Source: Saccharothrix obliqua (GTDB taxonomy: Bacteria; Actinomycetota; Actinomycetes; Mycobacteriales; Pseudonocardiaceae). Taken from it: a stretch of 64,000 nucleotides of DNA. Under the pieces are notes generated by a model. The model was not told the origin of the DNA. It saw only the letters and a list, made by a program, of their open reading frames with translations, and searched no databases. Shown here one piece after another: positions 17,015 through 26,190 of this stretch (positions within the stretch are counted from its first letter, which is position 1; every line of letters begins with the position of its first letter). The stretch spans positions 124,001-188,000 of the forward strand of contig NZ_JAHXGQ010000011.1 in the NCBI RefSeq assembly GCF_019375475.1, in the 5' to 3' direction. The translations under genes and the position numbers were made by a program.

Positions 17015-18244
17015 TCACGGGACGGCCACCGGCTCGTCGGCGAACCCGGCCCAGTGCCGCACGTCGAACCGGTCGGGCGGGGTCACGTCCCCGAACACCA
17101 GGCCCCGCGCGCGCACCGCGGTCGCGGTGCGCGCCGCCTGCCGGTCGAGCAGCGCGTCGACCTCGCCGCCGGGCAACCCGTCGACCTCCTCCCAGAAGGT
17201 CAGCACCCGGTTCACGTACAACGCCACCAGGTGGTCCCGCGCCGCCTCGAACCGGCCCGCGGCGAGCGCCGTGAGCGCGTCCGCCAGCACGTTCGGCCAG
17301 TCGTCCGCGGTCAGCCGCAGTCCCCACGGCGCGGTGGCCGCCCGCGCGGACGGGAACAGCAGCCGCACGTCGTCGCCGTGCGCGGACAGGTACCGCCCGA
17401 CGGCCGCGACGACCCGCGCCACCACCGCCGGGTCCTGCGGCACGGCCACCTCGTCCACGGCGGTCCGCGCCCGTGCGCCGCCCGTCTGCGGGCGGACCCC
17501 GTCGGTGCGCAGCACGACGTGGAACAGCGAGTCCAGCACCTGCTGCGGCAAGCGGAGGATCTTCGGGAACGGCGAGTTGTGCAGCTTGCGCCCCAGCGGC
17601 ACCTCCACCACCCGCAGCCCTTCGCGCAGCGCGTTCGCGGTCAGCCACACGTCGATGCCGTACAGGTGGGCGCTGTCCGGTCGGGACCACGCGCGGGCGC
17701 GGTCCAGGAACGCCCGGTTGAACGCGAACTCGCCGCCGATCGGCTGCTGCACGTGGACGCCGTACACGGCCGCCAGCAGCGGGCTGACCAGGTGGTTGGT
17801 GGTGTTCGCCTCGTACCGGTCGCGGCGGTAGGACGGCACCGCCAGCACCGGTTCGGCGCCCGCCACGGCGTCCGCGAGCAGTCCCACCCAGCCCGGTTCG
17901 GCGGACCTCAGGTCGGCGTCCAGCAGCACCACGCGCTCCGCGCCCAGCGCCAGCGCGCGATCCACGACGGCGAACACGTTGGTGCCCTTGCCGGTGCCCT
18001 CGCCGGGCGAGCGGACCACCACCTTGCGGGACCGCAGCGGTGTCTCGGCGAACCGCTCGGCGGTGCCGTCGGTGCTGCCGTTCTCCGCCAGCACGACCGC
18101 GTTCAGCCCGTGCGGGAACGCCTGGTGCAGGCCGGCGTCGGCGGCGGTGGCCACCGCGGCGACGGTGCGCGCCTCGTCGCGGGCCGGGATGCCGACGACG
18201 GTGACCGGCCCGCGATTCGCCGTGGTTCCGAATGCTGGGTGCAC
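17015..18244 (-). CDS. GT-A glycosyltransferase, GT2/GT81-like
   Basis: A 409-residue protein with an N-terminal nucleotide-sugar fold: TVVGIPARDEARTV, AENGSTDGT, a basic GKGTNVF, and the metal-binding LLDADLRS (about 108-114). QQPIGGEFAFNR and YGIDVWLTANAL are acceptor-side segments like those of glucosyl-3-phosphoglycerate synthases. The C-terminal 150 residues are helical. It may make a glycerate- or phosphoglycerate-linked sugar (osmolyte or methylglucose polysaccharide primer), but the acceptor is not certain. Confidence 0.7.
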   Translation of the reverse strand: MHPAFGTTANRGPVTVVGIPARDEARTVAAVATAADAGLHQAFPHGLNAVVLAENGSTDGTAERFAETPLRSRKVVVRSPGEGTGKGTNVFAVVDRALALGAERVVLLDADLRSAEPGWVGLLADAVAGAEPVLAVPSYRRDRYEANTTNHLVSPLLAAVYGVHVQQPIGGEFAFNRAFLDRARAWSRPDSAHLYGIDVWLTANALREGLRVVEVPLGRKLHNSPFPKILRLPQQVLDSLFHVVLRTDGVRPQTGGARARTAVDEVAVPQDPAVVARVVAAVGRYLSAHGDDVRLLFPSARAATAPWGLRLTADDWPNVLADALTALAAGRFEAARDHLVALYVNRVLTFWEEVDGLPGGEVDALLDRQAARTATAVRARGLVFGDVTPPDRFDVRHWAGFADEPVAVP

Positions 18245-18492
18245 GGCATTACGGAAACACGGCGTCCGCCGGGCAGCCCACCGGGGTCGCGGACCGCGGT
18301 CCGCGTCGTGGGTGGAACGGTGTCCGGGCCGCTCCGCCGGTGGGCGCAGCCGCCGGGACTCCCGGCTCGGGCCGGATGGGGGATACCCGCCGGTACGGAC
18401 ACGATGCGGTGACGGTTCACGAACGGATCGACCACTTTTTTCTGCCGCCGACCCCTCGACTTCCCACCCGTTCCCGCGCTTGGATTCACGGC

Positions 18493-19047
18493 GTGGCGCG
18501 GCACAGACGCAGCACTCGACCGACCGGTGACCGGGCGTTGCCGGGCGCCGGGCTGGAGGACGAGCTGATCCGCAGGCTCTACCAGGAGTTCGGGGGCGCG
18601 CTGCTCGGGCACGCCATGCGGCTGACCGGCGGTGACCGGCAGTGGGCCGAGGACATCGTGCAGGAGACCCTGGTGCGGGCGTGGCGCAACGCCGAGAAGC
18701 TGGAGCGCGACCCGGTCCTGCTGCGCTCCTGGCTGTTCACCGTCGCCCGGCGGCTGGTCATCGACGACCGCCGCAAGCGCGGCGCCCGCCCGCAGGAGTC
18801 GGAGTTGACGCCGTCCGACGAGTCACCCGTGCGGGACGAGGCGGACCGCACCCTGGCGGCGATCGTGGTCGCCGAGGCGATGAACGCGCTGACCGAGGAG
18901 CACCGGGAAGCTATTCTCGAGACGTACCTGAGAGATCGGACCGTCGGGGAAGCGGCCGCGGTGCTCGGCGTGCCGCCGGGCACGGTGAAGTCGAGGGTCT
19001 ACTACGCGCTCCGCGCCCTGCGACGGGCACTTCAGGATCGGGGCTGA
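18493..19047 (+). CDS. ECF sigma factor (SigK/SigL type)
   Basis: A 184-residue sigma-70 protein with region 2 (LYQEFGGALLGHAMRLTGGDRQWAEDIVQETLVRAWRNAEKL) and region 4 (ALTEEHREAILETYLRDRTVGEAAAVLGVPPGTVKSRVYYALRALRRAL). It is followed after 5 bp by a zinc-finger anti-sigma gene, the usual pair. GTG at 18493 gives a normal-length protein. The divergent gene is the glycosyltransferase, 248 bp away. Confidence 0.9.
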   Translation: MARHRRSTRPTGDRALPGAGLEDELIRRLYQEFGGALLGHAMRLTGGDRQWAEDIVQETLVRAWRNAEKLERDPVLLRSWLFTVARRLVIDDRRKRGARPQESELTPSDESPVRDEADRTLAAIVVAEAMNALTEEHREAILETYLRDRTVGEAAAVLGVPPGTVKSRVYYALRALRRALQDRG

Positions 19048-19052
19048 CAGGG

Positions 19053-19778
19053 GTGACTGCGCGGCCGGACCACGTCGACGTGGCGGCTTACGTCCTCGGT
19101 GTCCTGGACGAGGACGAGGTGGACGCGTTCGAGAACCACCTCGCCCAGTGCCGCCGCTGCGCCCTGGACCTCCGCGATTTCGCCGTGCTGCCCGACCTGC
19201 TGGACGAAGCCGACGCGAACTGCCTGCTGCGCGCGAACGCGGGTGAGCGCCCCGACGGCCGCTCCGTGCGGGCGATGCTGGACACCGTCGCACGAGACCG
19301 GTCCCGCCGGCGGCGCAACGCGGTGCTCCGGTCCGCCGCCGCGGCCGTGCTGCTCGTGGTGCTGACGACCGCCGTGGTGCGCACCCGGTGGACGCCCGAG
19401 GACGACGAGCAGCCCAGTGCGGCGGCGCCCTCGGTGTCGGGGCCGACGGCGGTGGCGAACAACTCGCCCGACGACTTCACCGCCGTCACCCGGACGGACC
19501 TGGTCACCGGTGTGTGGGCGCGGGTCGTGCCGACCGACGAGTCGTGGGGCACCGCGCTCGCGCTGGAGGTCAAGGGCGTCAAGGGCGTGGCGCGCTGTGA
19601 GCTGGTGGTCCGGTCGCGTGCCGGTGCGACGGCCACGATCGGGTCGTGGTTGGCGCCGGGTGACGGGGAGCCGGTGCAGCTCGGGGCGTCGGTGGGGTTG
19701 CGGTGGGCCGAGATCGCCGAGTTCGCGGTGCGGGACGCCGGGTCCGGCGCGACGCTGGTCCGCCTGCCCGCCGGCTGA
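19053..19778 (+). CDS. Zinc-finger anti-sigma factor, membrane-anchored
   Basis: A 241-residue partner of the preceding sigma factor. The ZAS motif is visible as FENHLAQCRRCALDL (H-x3-C-x2-C) near residue 30, a membrane helix at about 92-108 (AAAAVLLVVLTTAVV), and an extracytoplasmic domain of about 130 residues with two cysteine-free beta-rich stretches plus CELVVRS. It should hold the sigma factor inactive until released, perhaps by redox or cell-surface stress. Confidence 0.87.
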   Translation: MTARPDHVDVAAYVLGVLDEDEVDAFENHLAQCRRCALDLRDFAVLPDLLDEADANCLLRANAGERPDGRSVRAMLDTVARDRSRRRRNAVLRSAAAAVLLVVLTTAVVRTRWTPEDDEQPSAAAPSVSGPTAVANNSPDDFTAVTRTDLVTGVWARVVPTDESWGTALALEVKGVKGVARCELVVRSRAGATATIGSWLAPGDGEPVQLGASVGLRWAEIAEFAVRDAGSGATLVRLPAG

Positions 19779-19786
19779 CCACGCCG

Positions 19787-20134
19787 TCACATCCGGCGCA
19801 GGCCGACCAGGACGCGTTCCATCAACGCCATCGACGGGCGACCGTCGGCCGCCGCGCCGATCTGCTCGTGCACGTTGATCAGCGACAGGTCCGACATGTC
19901 GGCCAGCAGCACGCGCACCACGCCGAGCGGCATCCGCAGCCGTGCCGCGACCTCCGCCACGGAGTGCGGGTGGCGGCACAGGTCGCTGATGACGCGGTGC
20001 TCGGCGGTGGAGGTCAGCGCGTCCGGCTCGGCGCGCTCGTTGGTGGTCACGATCGTCTCGATCGCGAACGCGGTCGAGGACCGGGTCCGGCCGCCGGTTC
20101 TGGCATAGGGGCGCACCAGGGGCGTCGACACCAC
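19787..20134 (-). CDS. DUF742 protein
   Basis: A 115-residue protein with the DUF742 N-terminus LVRPYARTGGRTR and the C-terminal winged-helix-like block HSVAEVAARLRMPLGVVRVLLADMSDLSLINVHE. In actinomycetes this family normally sits in conservons with a sensor kinase, a roadblock protein and a small GTPase. Here it stands alone, so it is an orphan component. It is convergent with the anti-sigma gene, 8 bp apart. Confidence 0.87.
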   Translation of the reverse strand: MVSTPLVRPYARTGGRTRSSTAFAIETIVTTNERAEPDALTSTAEHRVISDLCRHPHSVAEVAARLRMPLGVVRVLLADMSDLSLINVHEQIGAAADGRPSMALMERVLVGLRRM

Positions 20135-20583
20135 CAGCTCCTCAAGCGGTCGGGAGTTCTTCTCGGCCGGGTGATCAGGCTCGCTGACGACGCCCGACCC
20201 TACGGGCGGCGTGCCGCGCTGTCTCGATTTTCCCGGAATGCGGGACGATTCCCGCCCGACCGCGACGGTCCGTGTCCTGTTGCCTCCCCAGGGTGTCTGA
20301 ACTCGTCGGTAGCCATCGGATGATCATCCGAAGTGGTCACCCGATGGGTGTCGGATTCACGTGCACGCCGAACCTCGCCTGACGCTGGGGGACGTGTTCC
20401 CGGCGATGAGCCCACACCGGCTCGTGGCCGGAACCCAAGGTAGGGCGTGGTAGAGCGCTCTCACAACGGTTGTTGACCAAGGTTTGAGGTTGGCCCGGGA
20501 ACCCGCACATGATCACCCGGCGACCTGTCCGCGTGGTGAACCGCGATCAGTGCTCACGTTTCCGGCGGGTGAACCGACCCCGC
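20135..20583. other. Intergenic region with 16-bp palindrome
   Basis: No gene is supported in this 449-bp gap. TCGGATGATCATCCGA at 20316-20331 is a perfect palindrome about 180 bp upstream of the DUF742 start, followed 10 bp later by CCGATGGGTGTCGG. It is a candidate operator. The rest is likely the DUF742 promoter and the end of the ispG transcript. Confidence 0.5.
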
Positions 20584-21678
20584 TCAGCCGGTCGGCGCCA
20601 GCTTCACCGCCTCTTCCAGCAACGCCTCCACGATCCGCGACTCGGGCACCGTGCGCACCACCTCGCCGCGCACGAAGATCTGCCCCTTGCCGTTGCCCGA
20701 GGACACGCCCAGGTCCGCCTCGCGCGCCTCGCCCGGACCGTTCACCACGCACCCCATCACGGCCACCCGCAACGGCGCCGGGAAGTCCTCGAAGGCCGCC
20801 GTCACGCGCTCGGTCAGCCGGTACACGTCCACCTGCGCCCGACCGCACGACGGGCACGACACGATCTCCAGCTTCCGGGGCCGCAACCCCAGCGACGCCA
20901 GGATCTGCGCGCCCACCTTCACCTCCTCCACCGGCGGCGCGGACAACGACACCCGGATCGTGTCGCCGATGCCCTCCGCCAGCAGCAGCCCGAACGCCAC
21001 CGCCGACTTCACCGTGCCCTGCACCAGCGGGCCGGCCTCGGTGACGCCCAGGTGCAGCGGGTAGTCGCAGGACCGGGCGAGCTGCCGGTACGCGGCCACC
21101 GCCACCATCGGGTCGTGGTGCTTCACCGAGACCTTCAGGTCGGTGAAACCGTGCTCCTCGAACAGCGAGCACTCCCACAGCGCCGACTCCACCAGCGCCT
21201 CCGGCGTGGCCGTGCCGTACTTGCGGTAGAGGCGCTGGTCCAGCGAGCCCGCGTTGACGCCGATCCGGATCGGCACGCCCGCGTCGCCCGCCGCCCGCGC
21301 GATCTCCCGCACCCGGTCGTCGAAACGCCGGATGTTGCCGGGGTTCACCCGCACGGCCGCGCAGCCCGCGTCGATCGCCGCGAACACGTACCGCGGCTGG
21401 AAGTGGATGTCCGCCACCACCGGGATCGGCGACTTGCGCGCGATCGCGGGCAGCGCGTCCGCGTCGTCCTGCGACGGCACCGCGACCCGCACGATCTCGC
21501 ACCCGGCTGCGGTCAGCTCGGCGATCTGCCGCAACGTCGCCTCGACGTCCGCGGTCGGCGTGGTGGTCATGGACTGCACGGTGACCGGCGCGCCGCCGCC
21601 CACCTCGACTCCGCCCACGGACAGCTTGCGGGACACCCGCCGCCGCGGTGCGGGCGGGTGCAGTTGCAGTGCGGTCAA
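20584..21678 (-). CDS. ispG: 4-hydroxy-3-methylbut-2-en-1-yl diphosphate synthase
   Basis: A 364-residue IspG. The N-terminal [22 protein letters not shown], the VADIHF block, KVSVKHHD and the [4Fe-4S] ligands in SCPSCGR and [10 protein letters not shown] are all present. It makes HMBPP from MEcPP in the MEP pathway. The start is a TTG (21676-21678) whose last bases overlap the dxs stop (TTGA), and an N-terminal APRRR block in the expected place supports it. Third gene of the ispH-dxs-ispG unit. Confidence 0.92.
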   Translation of the reverse strand: MTALQLHPPAPRRRVSRKLSVGGVEVGGGAPVTVQSMTTTPTADVEATLRQIAELTAAGCEIVRVAVPSQDDADALPAIARKSPIPVVADIHFQPRYVFAAIDAGCAAVRVNPGNIRRFDDRVREIARAAGDAGVPIRIGVNAGSLDQRLYRKYGTATPEALVESALWECSLFEEHGFTDLKVSVKHHDPMVAVAAYRQLARSCDYPLHLGVTEAGPLVQGTVKSAVAFGLLLAEGIGDTIRVSLSAPPVEEVKVGAQILASLGLRPRKLEIVSCPSCGRAQVDVYRLTERVTAAFEDFPAPLRVAVMGCVVNGPGEAREADLGVSSGNGKGQIFVRGEVVRTVPESRIVEALLEEAVKLAPTG

Positions 21679-23402
21679 CTGTGCTCCTTGAGTCGCTTGA
21701 GGACGGTGGTGACGATGCCCGCCGAGTCCAACCCGTGCGCCCGCAGCACCTCCGCGCGGGAGCCGTGCGGCAGGAAGTTCGTGGGCAGCGCGAACGTGCC
21801 CACCCTGGTCGGCGCGCCGACCACCGCGAGCGCCTGCGCGAGCCGCCCGCCGAGCGCGCCGGTGGTCGCGGTGTCCTCCACCGCCAGCACCAGCCGGTGC
21901 GCGCCCGCCAGCTTCACCAGGGCCGGGTCCAGCGGCGCGATCCAGCGCGGGTCCACCACGTCCACCGGCACGCCCTGCGCGGCCAGCTCGTCGGCGGCGT
22001 CCAGGCACGCCCGCGCCATCGGCCCGACGGCGACCAGGAGGCCCACCGCGTCCGGCGCCGCGCGCAGCACGTCGCACCGCCCGACCCGGCGCACCGCCGG
22101 GACGTCCGCGCCCGCCGCCGACTTCGGGTAGCGCACGGCGGTCGGCCCGTCGGCGACCGCCACCGCCTCCCGCAGCAGCTCCCGCAACCGCGCCGGGTCG
22201 CGGGGCGCGGCCAGCCGCAGCCCCGGCACCACCGGCAGCACCGACGCGTCCCACATGCCGTGGTGGCTCGGCCCGTCCGGACCGGTCACGCCGGCCCGGT
22301 CCAGCACGAACGTCACCGGCAGCCGGTGCAGCGCCACGTCCAGCAGCACCTGGTCGAACGCCCGGCCCAGGAACGTCGAGTACACCGCGACCACCGGGTG
22401 CAGCCCGGCCAGCGCGAGCCCCGCCGCCGACGTCACCGCGTGCTGCTCGGCGATGCCCACGTCGAACACCCGGTCCGGGAAGCGCGTGGCGAACGCGTCC
22501 AGCCCCGTCGGGCCGCGCATCGCGGCCGTCACGCACACCACGTCCGAGTGTTCCGCGCCGATCTCGGCGATCTCCGCGCCGAACACGTCGGTCCACGTGC
22601 GACCGCCGTTGGCGCCGGCGGCGGACACCGCGTGCAGGCGGTCCGCCTCGTCCTGCTCGGCAGGCGGGTGCCCCTTGCCCTTGGTGGTCACGCAGTGCAC
22701 GACGACCGGGCGGCCCAGTGCCGCCGCGGTGCGCAGCGCGTCCTCCAGCCCGGCGGTGTCGTGCCCGTCCACCGGGCCCACGTAGGCCAGGCCCAGCGCC
22801 TCGAACAACGTGGCGCGCCCGCCCGACCGGAGCGCGGCCAGGTGCGCCGCCAGCCCGCCCGTCGTCGGCGCGTAGGAGCGGCCGTTGTCGTTGAGCACCA
22901 CCACGACCGGACCGCTGCGGGCGAGGTTGTTCAACGCCTCCCACGCCATGCCGCCGGTGAGCGCGCCGTCACCGACCACCGCCACCACCCGCCGAGCGGA
23001 ACCCTTGAGCCGCAGGGCTTTGGCGATGCCGTCCGCGTAGGACAACGCGGTCGAGGCGTGCGAGTTCTCGATCACGTCGTGCGGCGACTCGGCCGCCGAC
23101 GGGTAGCCGGACAGCCCGCCCGCGCGGCGCAGCGCCGCGAAGTCCGCGGCCCGCCCGGTGAGCACCTTGTGCACGTACGCCTGGTGCCCGGTGTCCCACA
23201 GCAGCACGTCGTGCGGCGAGTCGAACACCCGGTGCAGGGCGATGGTCAGCTCCACCACGCCCAGGTTCGGCCCCAGGTGGCCGCCCGCCCGGGTCACCCG
23301 CTCCACGAGGAACCGCCGGATCTCGTCGGCCAGCGCGGGCAGCGCCGCCGGTGGCAGCGCGCGGACGTCCGCCGGGCTCGAGATGTCGTCCAGGAGCGTC
23401 AT
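21675..23402 (-). CDS. dxs: 1-deoxy-D-xylulose-5-phosphate synthase
   Basis: A 575-residue thiamine-diphosphate enzyme: [32 protein letters not shown], the TPP/Mg motif [23 protein letters not shown] and [13 protein letters not shown]. It is shorter than the typical 620-640, which is common for accessory copies in terpenoid clusters (inference). ATG at 23402 overlaps the ispH stop (ATGA). It commits pyruvate and glyceraldehyde-3-phosphate to the MEP pathway. Confidence 0.92.
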   Translation of the reverse strand: MTLLDDISSPADVRALPPAALPALADEIRRFLVERVTRAGGHLGPNLGVVELTIALHRVFDSPHDVLLWDTGHQAYVHKVLTGRAADFAALRRAGGLSGYPSAAESPHDVIENSHASTALSYADGIAKALRLKGSARRVVAVVGDGALTGGMAWEALNNLARSGPVVVVLNDNGRSYAPTTGGLAAHLAALRSGGRATLFEALGLAYVGPVDGHDTAGLEDALRTAAALGRPVVVHCVTTKGKGHPPAEQDEADRLHAVSAAGANGGRTWTDVFGAEIAEIGAEHSDVVCVTAAMRGPTGLDAFATRFPDRVFDVGIAEQHAVTSAAGLALAGLHPVVAVYSTFLGRAFDQVLLDVALHRLPVTFVLDRAGVTGPDGPSHHGMWDASVLPVVPGLRLAAPRDPARLRELLREAVAVADGPTAVRYPKSAAGADVPAVRRVGRCDVLRAAPDAVGLLVAVGPMARACLDAADELAAQGVPVDVVDPRWIAPLDPALVKLAGAHRLVLAVEDTATTGALGGRLAQALAVVGAPTRVGTFALPTNFLPHGSRAEVLRAHGLDSAGIVTTVLKRLKEHS

Positions 23403-24325
23403 CGCGGCCTCACCGCGGCGGGGAGCGTGAAGGTGATCGTCTCCCGCGTGGTCTCGCGCACCCGCACGTCCTGCGCGCCCAGGGCCGTCACCACCTCGTC
23501 CACCAGGCGTGGCGGCGCGGACGCGCCCGCGGTCAGGCCCACCACCCGTGCGCCGACCAGCCACTCCGGCCGGATGTCCGCCGCGTCCTCGACCAGGTGC
23601 GCGGGCGTGCCCTGGCGGCGGGCCAGCTCGACCAGCCGCACGGAGTTCGACGAGTTCGCCGAACCGACCACCAGCACCACGTCGGCGTCCCGCGCCACCT
23701 CCCGCACCGCGTCCTGCCGGTTGGTGGTGGCGTAGCAGATGTCGGCCGCCGCGGGGCCGCGCAGCAGCGGGAACCGGGCCCGCAGCGCGGCCACCAGCTC
23801 GGCCGTCTCGTCGGCGGCCAGGGTCGTCTGGGTCAGGTAGGACACGCGGGTCGGGTCGGGCACCTCCAGCCGCGCCACGTCGGCCACCGTTTCCACCAGC
23901 AGCATCCGGTCGGGCGCCTCGCCCAGCGTGCCGTCCACCTCCTCGTGGCCGGCGTGCCCGATCAGCACCACCGTGTCACCCCGCGCGACGAACCTCCGTG
24001 CCTCCGCGTGCACCTTCGTCACCAGGGGGCAGGTGGCGTCCACGACGTCCAGCCCGCGCCGCGCGGCTTCGGCGCGCACCGCGGGCGAGACGCCGTGCGC
24101 GGAGAACACCACGGTCGCGCCGTCGGGCACGGCGTCCAACTCGTCGACGAACACCGCGCCGCGCGCCTCCAGGTCGGCCACCACGTGGGTGTTGTGCACG
24201 ATCTGCTTGCGCACGTGGATCGGCCCGCCGCGCTGTGCGAGCAGCTTCTCCACGATCTCCACGGCCCGCTCGACCCCGGCGCAGAACGACCGGGGCGAAG
24301 CGAGCAGCACAACGGGAAGGGCCAT
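23399..24325 (-). CDS. ispH: 4-hydroxy-3-methylbut-2-enyl diphosphate reductase
   Basis: A 308-residue IspH/LytB with the three iron-sulfur cysteines in [19 protein letters not shown] and [12 protein letters not shown], and the NSSNSVRL substrate motif. It makes IPP and DMAPP from HMBPP. A clear AGGAG lies about 8 nt before its ATG, and 712 bp of repeat-rich sequence precede it, so this three-gene unit probably has its own promoter or reads through from the prenyl synthase. Confidence 0.93.
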   Translation of the reverse strand: MALPVVLLASPRSFCAGVERAVEIVEKLLAQRGGPIHVRKQIVHNTHVVADLEARGAVFVDELDAVPDGATVVFSAHGVSPAVRAEAARRGLDVVDATCPLVTKVHAEARRFVARGDTVVLIGHAGHEEVDGTLGEAPDRMLLVETVADVARLEVPDPTRVSYLTQTTLAADETAELVAALRARFPLLRGPAAADICYATTNRQDAVREVARDADVVLVVGSANSSNSVRLVELARRQGTPAHLVEDAADIRPEWLVGARVVGLTAGASAPPRLVDEVVTALGAQDVRVRETTRETITFTLPAAVRPR

Positions 24326-24464
24326 GCCGGTCTCCTGTCAGTCGGTGCCCGCCCCTCGTGCCGCCGGGTGGCCGTCTCGGGTGGGCTGGTCGGGCCGGCC
24401 GGTCGGATGAGCACCGCGGCCGGGTGGCGGACCCGGGGTCGAGCGGTAGGTGTTGCTTCGGGTT

Positions 24465-24896
24465 GGGAAAGCGCATTCCCGGCCGGACTTGGTTCTCGCG
24501 CGAGGGCGGGAAAGCGCTTTCCCAGCCCGCGGGTGGCGGGTGGCGGGTGCTGAGTGGCGAGCGGCGGCGGGCGGTGGCGGGCGGTGGCGGGCGGTGGCGG
24601 GTGGCGGCGGGTGGCGGCGGGTGGCGGCGGGTGGTGGGCGTCGGCGGGATGGCGGGTGGCGGCGGGTGGTGGGCGATGGCAGGCGGTGGCGGGTGCTGAG
24701 TGGCGGGTGGCGGGCGTCGGCGAGTGGCGGCGAGTGGCGGGCGGTGGCGGGTGGCGGTGGGTGGCGGCGGGAGGCGAGTGTGGGGAGGGGGCGGCGCGGA
24801 AAGCGCTTTCCGCGAGGTGCGGCGCGCGGTCCGCCGGGTCGGAAAGCGCTTTCCAGCGGTCCGAGGGTCTGGCGAGTTCCCCGGAAAACGCTTTCC
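24465..24896. repeat. Five GGAAAGCGCTTTCC palindromes, 42-43 bp apart in two groups
   Basis: Copies start at 24465 (one mismatch), 24508 (perfect 16 bp), 24795 (perfect 20 bp, CGCGGAAAGCGCTTTCCGCG), 24841 (14 bp) and 24883 (one mismatch). Core-to-core distances are 43 bp within the first group and 43 and 42 bp within the second, about four helical turns. They flank a G-rich minisatellite and lie upstream of ispH. They may be operators bound on the same DNA face, or duplicated hairpins. Confidence 0.75.
24530..24790. repeat. G-rich minisatellite
   Basis: About 260 bp of imperfect GGCGGGTG / GGCGGGCGGT units in tandem on the plus strand, with interspersed TGCTGAGTGGCG copies. It is strongly strand-asymmetric, with many GGG runs. 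It lies between the two palindrome groups in the gap between ispH and the prenyl synthase gene and has no supported coding frame. Confidence 0.75.
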
Positions 24897-25037
24897 GCGC
24901 CGGGTTCGGACCGTGCGCGGCGGGGGTTGCTGGTGGATCGGGCTGCCCTGAAGGCGGGTGTCGAGCCGGGGCCGGCGTGCGAGGGGAGTTCCGGGAGCGG
25001 ATGAGCCGGTGGGGTGGCCGGCGGTGGGGGCCGGGCT

Positions 25038-26078
25038 TCAGTGGTCGCGGTTGGTGGCGAGTTCGGCCAGGACGCGCAGTTCGTGTTCCGCCCGTACCGG
25101 GGGGTCGGTCGCGCGGAGGTGCACCAAAGCCTGTGCCAGCAGGTCGTCGGCGCGGCCGGCGCTCCACGCCCGCGCGCCCGCCGCCTCGATCAGCTCGGCC
25201 GCGTGCGCCACGTCCGCACCGGAGAGCGTGCCCTCGGTGTGGTAGAGCGCGTGCAGCTCCCGCGCCGCCGCGGTGTCGGAGGTCAGGGCCGCCACCACGG
25301 GCAGCGACTTCTTCCGGTTCTGGAGGTCCGAGTACGCCGGTTTGCCGGTCAGCCCCGGGTCGCCCCAGATGCCCAGCAGGTCGTCGGTGAACTGGAACGC
25401 CAACCCGATGCGCTCGCCGAACAGCCGCAACTGGTCGACCTGGTCGGCCCGTCCGCCGCCGAACAGGGCGCCCAGCGCGCACGACGCCCCGATCAGGCCC
25501 GCGGTCTTGTTCTCGGCCATCCGCACGCACTCGTCCAGCCGCACGTCGCCGCGCTCCTCGAACGACAGGTCCGCCGCCTGCCCGTCGTGCAACCGCTGCG
25601 TCGCCTCGGACAGCACGCGGATCGCCGTCGCCGCCGCCGGGTGCCCGCTGCCGGCGAGCTGGTCCAGCGCCAGGGTGAGCAACGCGTCGCCCGCGAGGAT
25701 CGCCGCGTTCACGCCGAACACGCTCCACGCGGTCGGCCGGTGCCGGCGCGTCGCGTCGCCGTCCATCACGTCGTCGTGCAGCAGCGAGAAGTTGTGCACC
25801 AGCTCGACCGCGACGGCGGCGGGCACGGCGGTCGCCGCTGCGCCGCCCACCGCTCGCGCGGCCAGCAGCACCAGGGCCGGCCGGATGGCCTTGCCGGGGT
25901 CGGCGCCGGTCGGGTGGCCGTGCTCGTCCCACCACCCGAAGTGGTAGCCCGCGATGGTGCGCATCGAGTCCGGCAGCCGGTCCACGGCGTTGCGCAGAGC
26001 CGGGTCCACGCCCGTGCGGCTCCAGCTCAGCACCTCGCGCGCGGACCGGTGCGCGGGTGTGACGTCGAGGTCGGTCAT
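25038..26078 (-). CDS. Encapsulin-associated polyprenyl diphosphate synthase
   Basis: A 346-residue trans-prenyltransferase. ELVHNFSLLHDDVMDGDATRRHRP carries the first Asp-rich motif (DDVMD) with Phe five residues before it, consistent with a short C15-C20 product. The second motif is QFTDDLLGIWGD, followed by GKPAYSDLQNRKKSLPVV. It condenses IPP with allylic diphosphates. ATG at 26078 has AGGAG 7 nt upstream; an in-frame GTG at 26180 would add 34 Pro/Arg/Gly-rich residues but has no ribosome site. It lies 112 bp after the encapsulin gene and is the likely cargo enzyme. Confidence 0.88.
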   Translation of the reverse strand: MTDLDVTPAHRSAREVLSWSRTGVDPALRNAVDRLPDSMRTIAGYHFGWWDEHGHPTGADPGKAIRPALVLLAARAVGGAAATAVPAAVAVELVHNFSLLHDDVMDGDATRRHRPTAWSVFGVNAAILAGDALLTLALDQLAGSGHPAAATAIRVLSEATQRLHDGQAADLSFEERGDVRLDECVRMAENKTAGLIGASCALGALFGGGRADQVDQLRLFGERIGLAFQFTDDLLGIWGDPGLTGKPAYSDLQNRKKSLPVVAALTSDTAAARELHALYHTEGTLSGADVAHAAELIEAAGARAWSAGRADDLLAQALVHLRATDPPVRAEHELRVLAELATNRDH

Positions 26079-26190
26079 GGGCTGACTCCTGGGTCGGGGG
26101 GAGCGCCCGGCGGGCCCTGGCGGGCCGCGTGGCGCGCGGGAGTGTGCGGGCGGCCGGGGTCCGACCCGGCCGCCGCGCACCGGTGGACCG

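Noticed and set aside
20200-20415. 71-residue minus-strand frame upstream of DUF742
   Set aside because: Disordered composition, no ribosome site and a palindrome inside it; more likely regulatory DNA.
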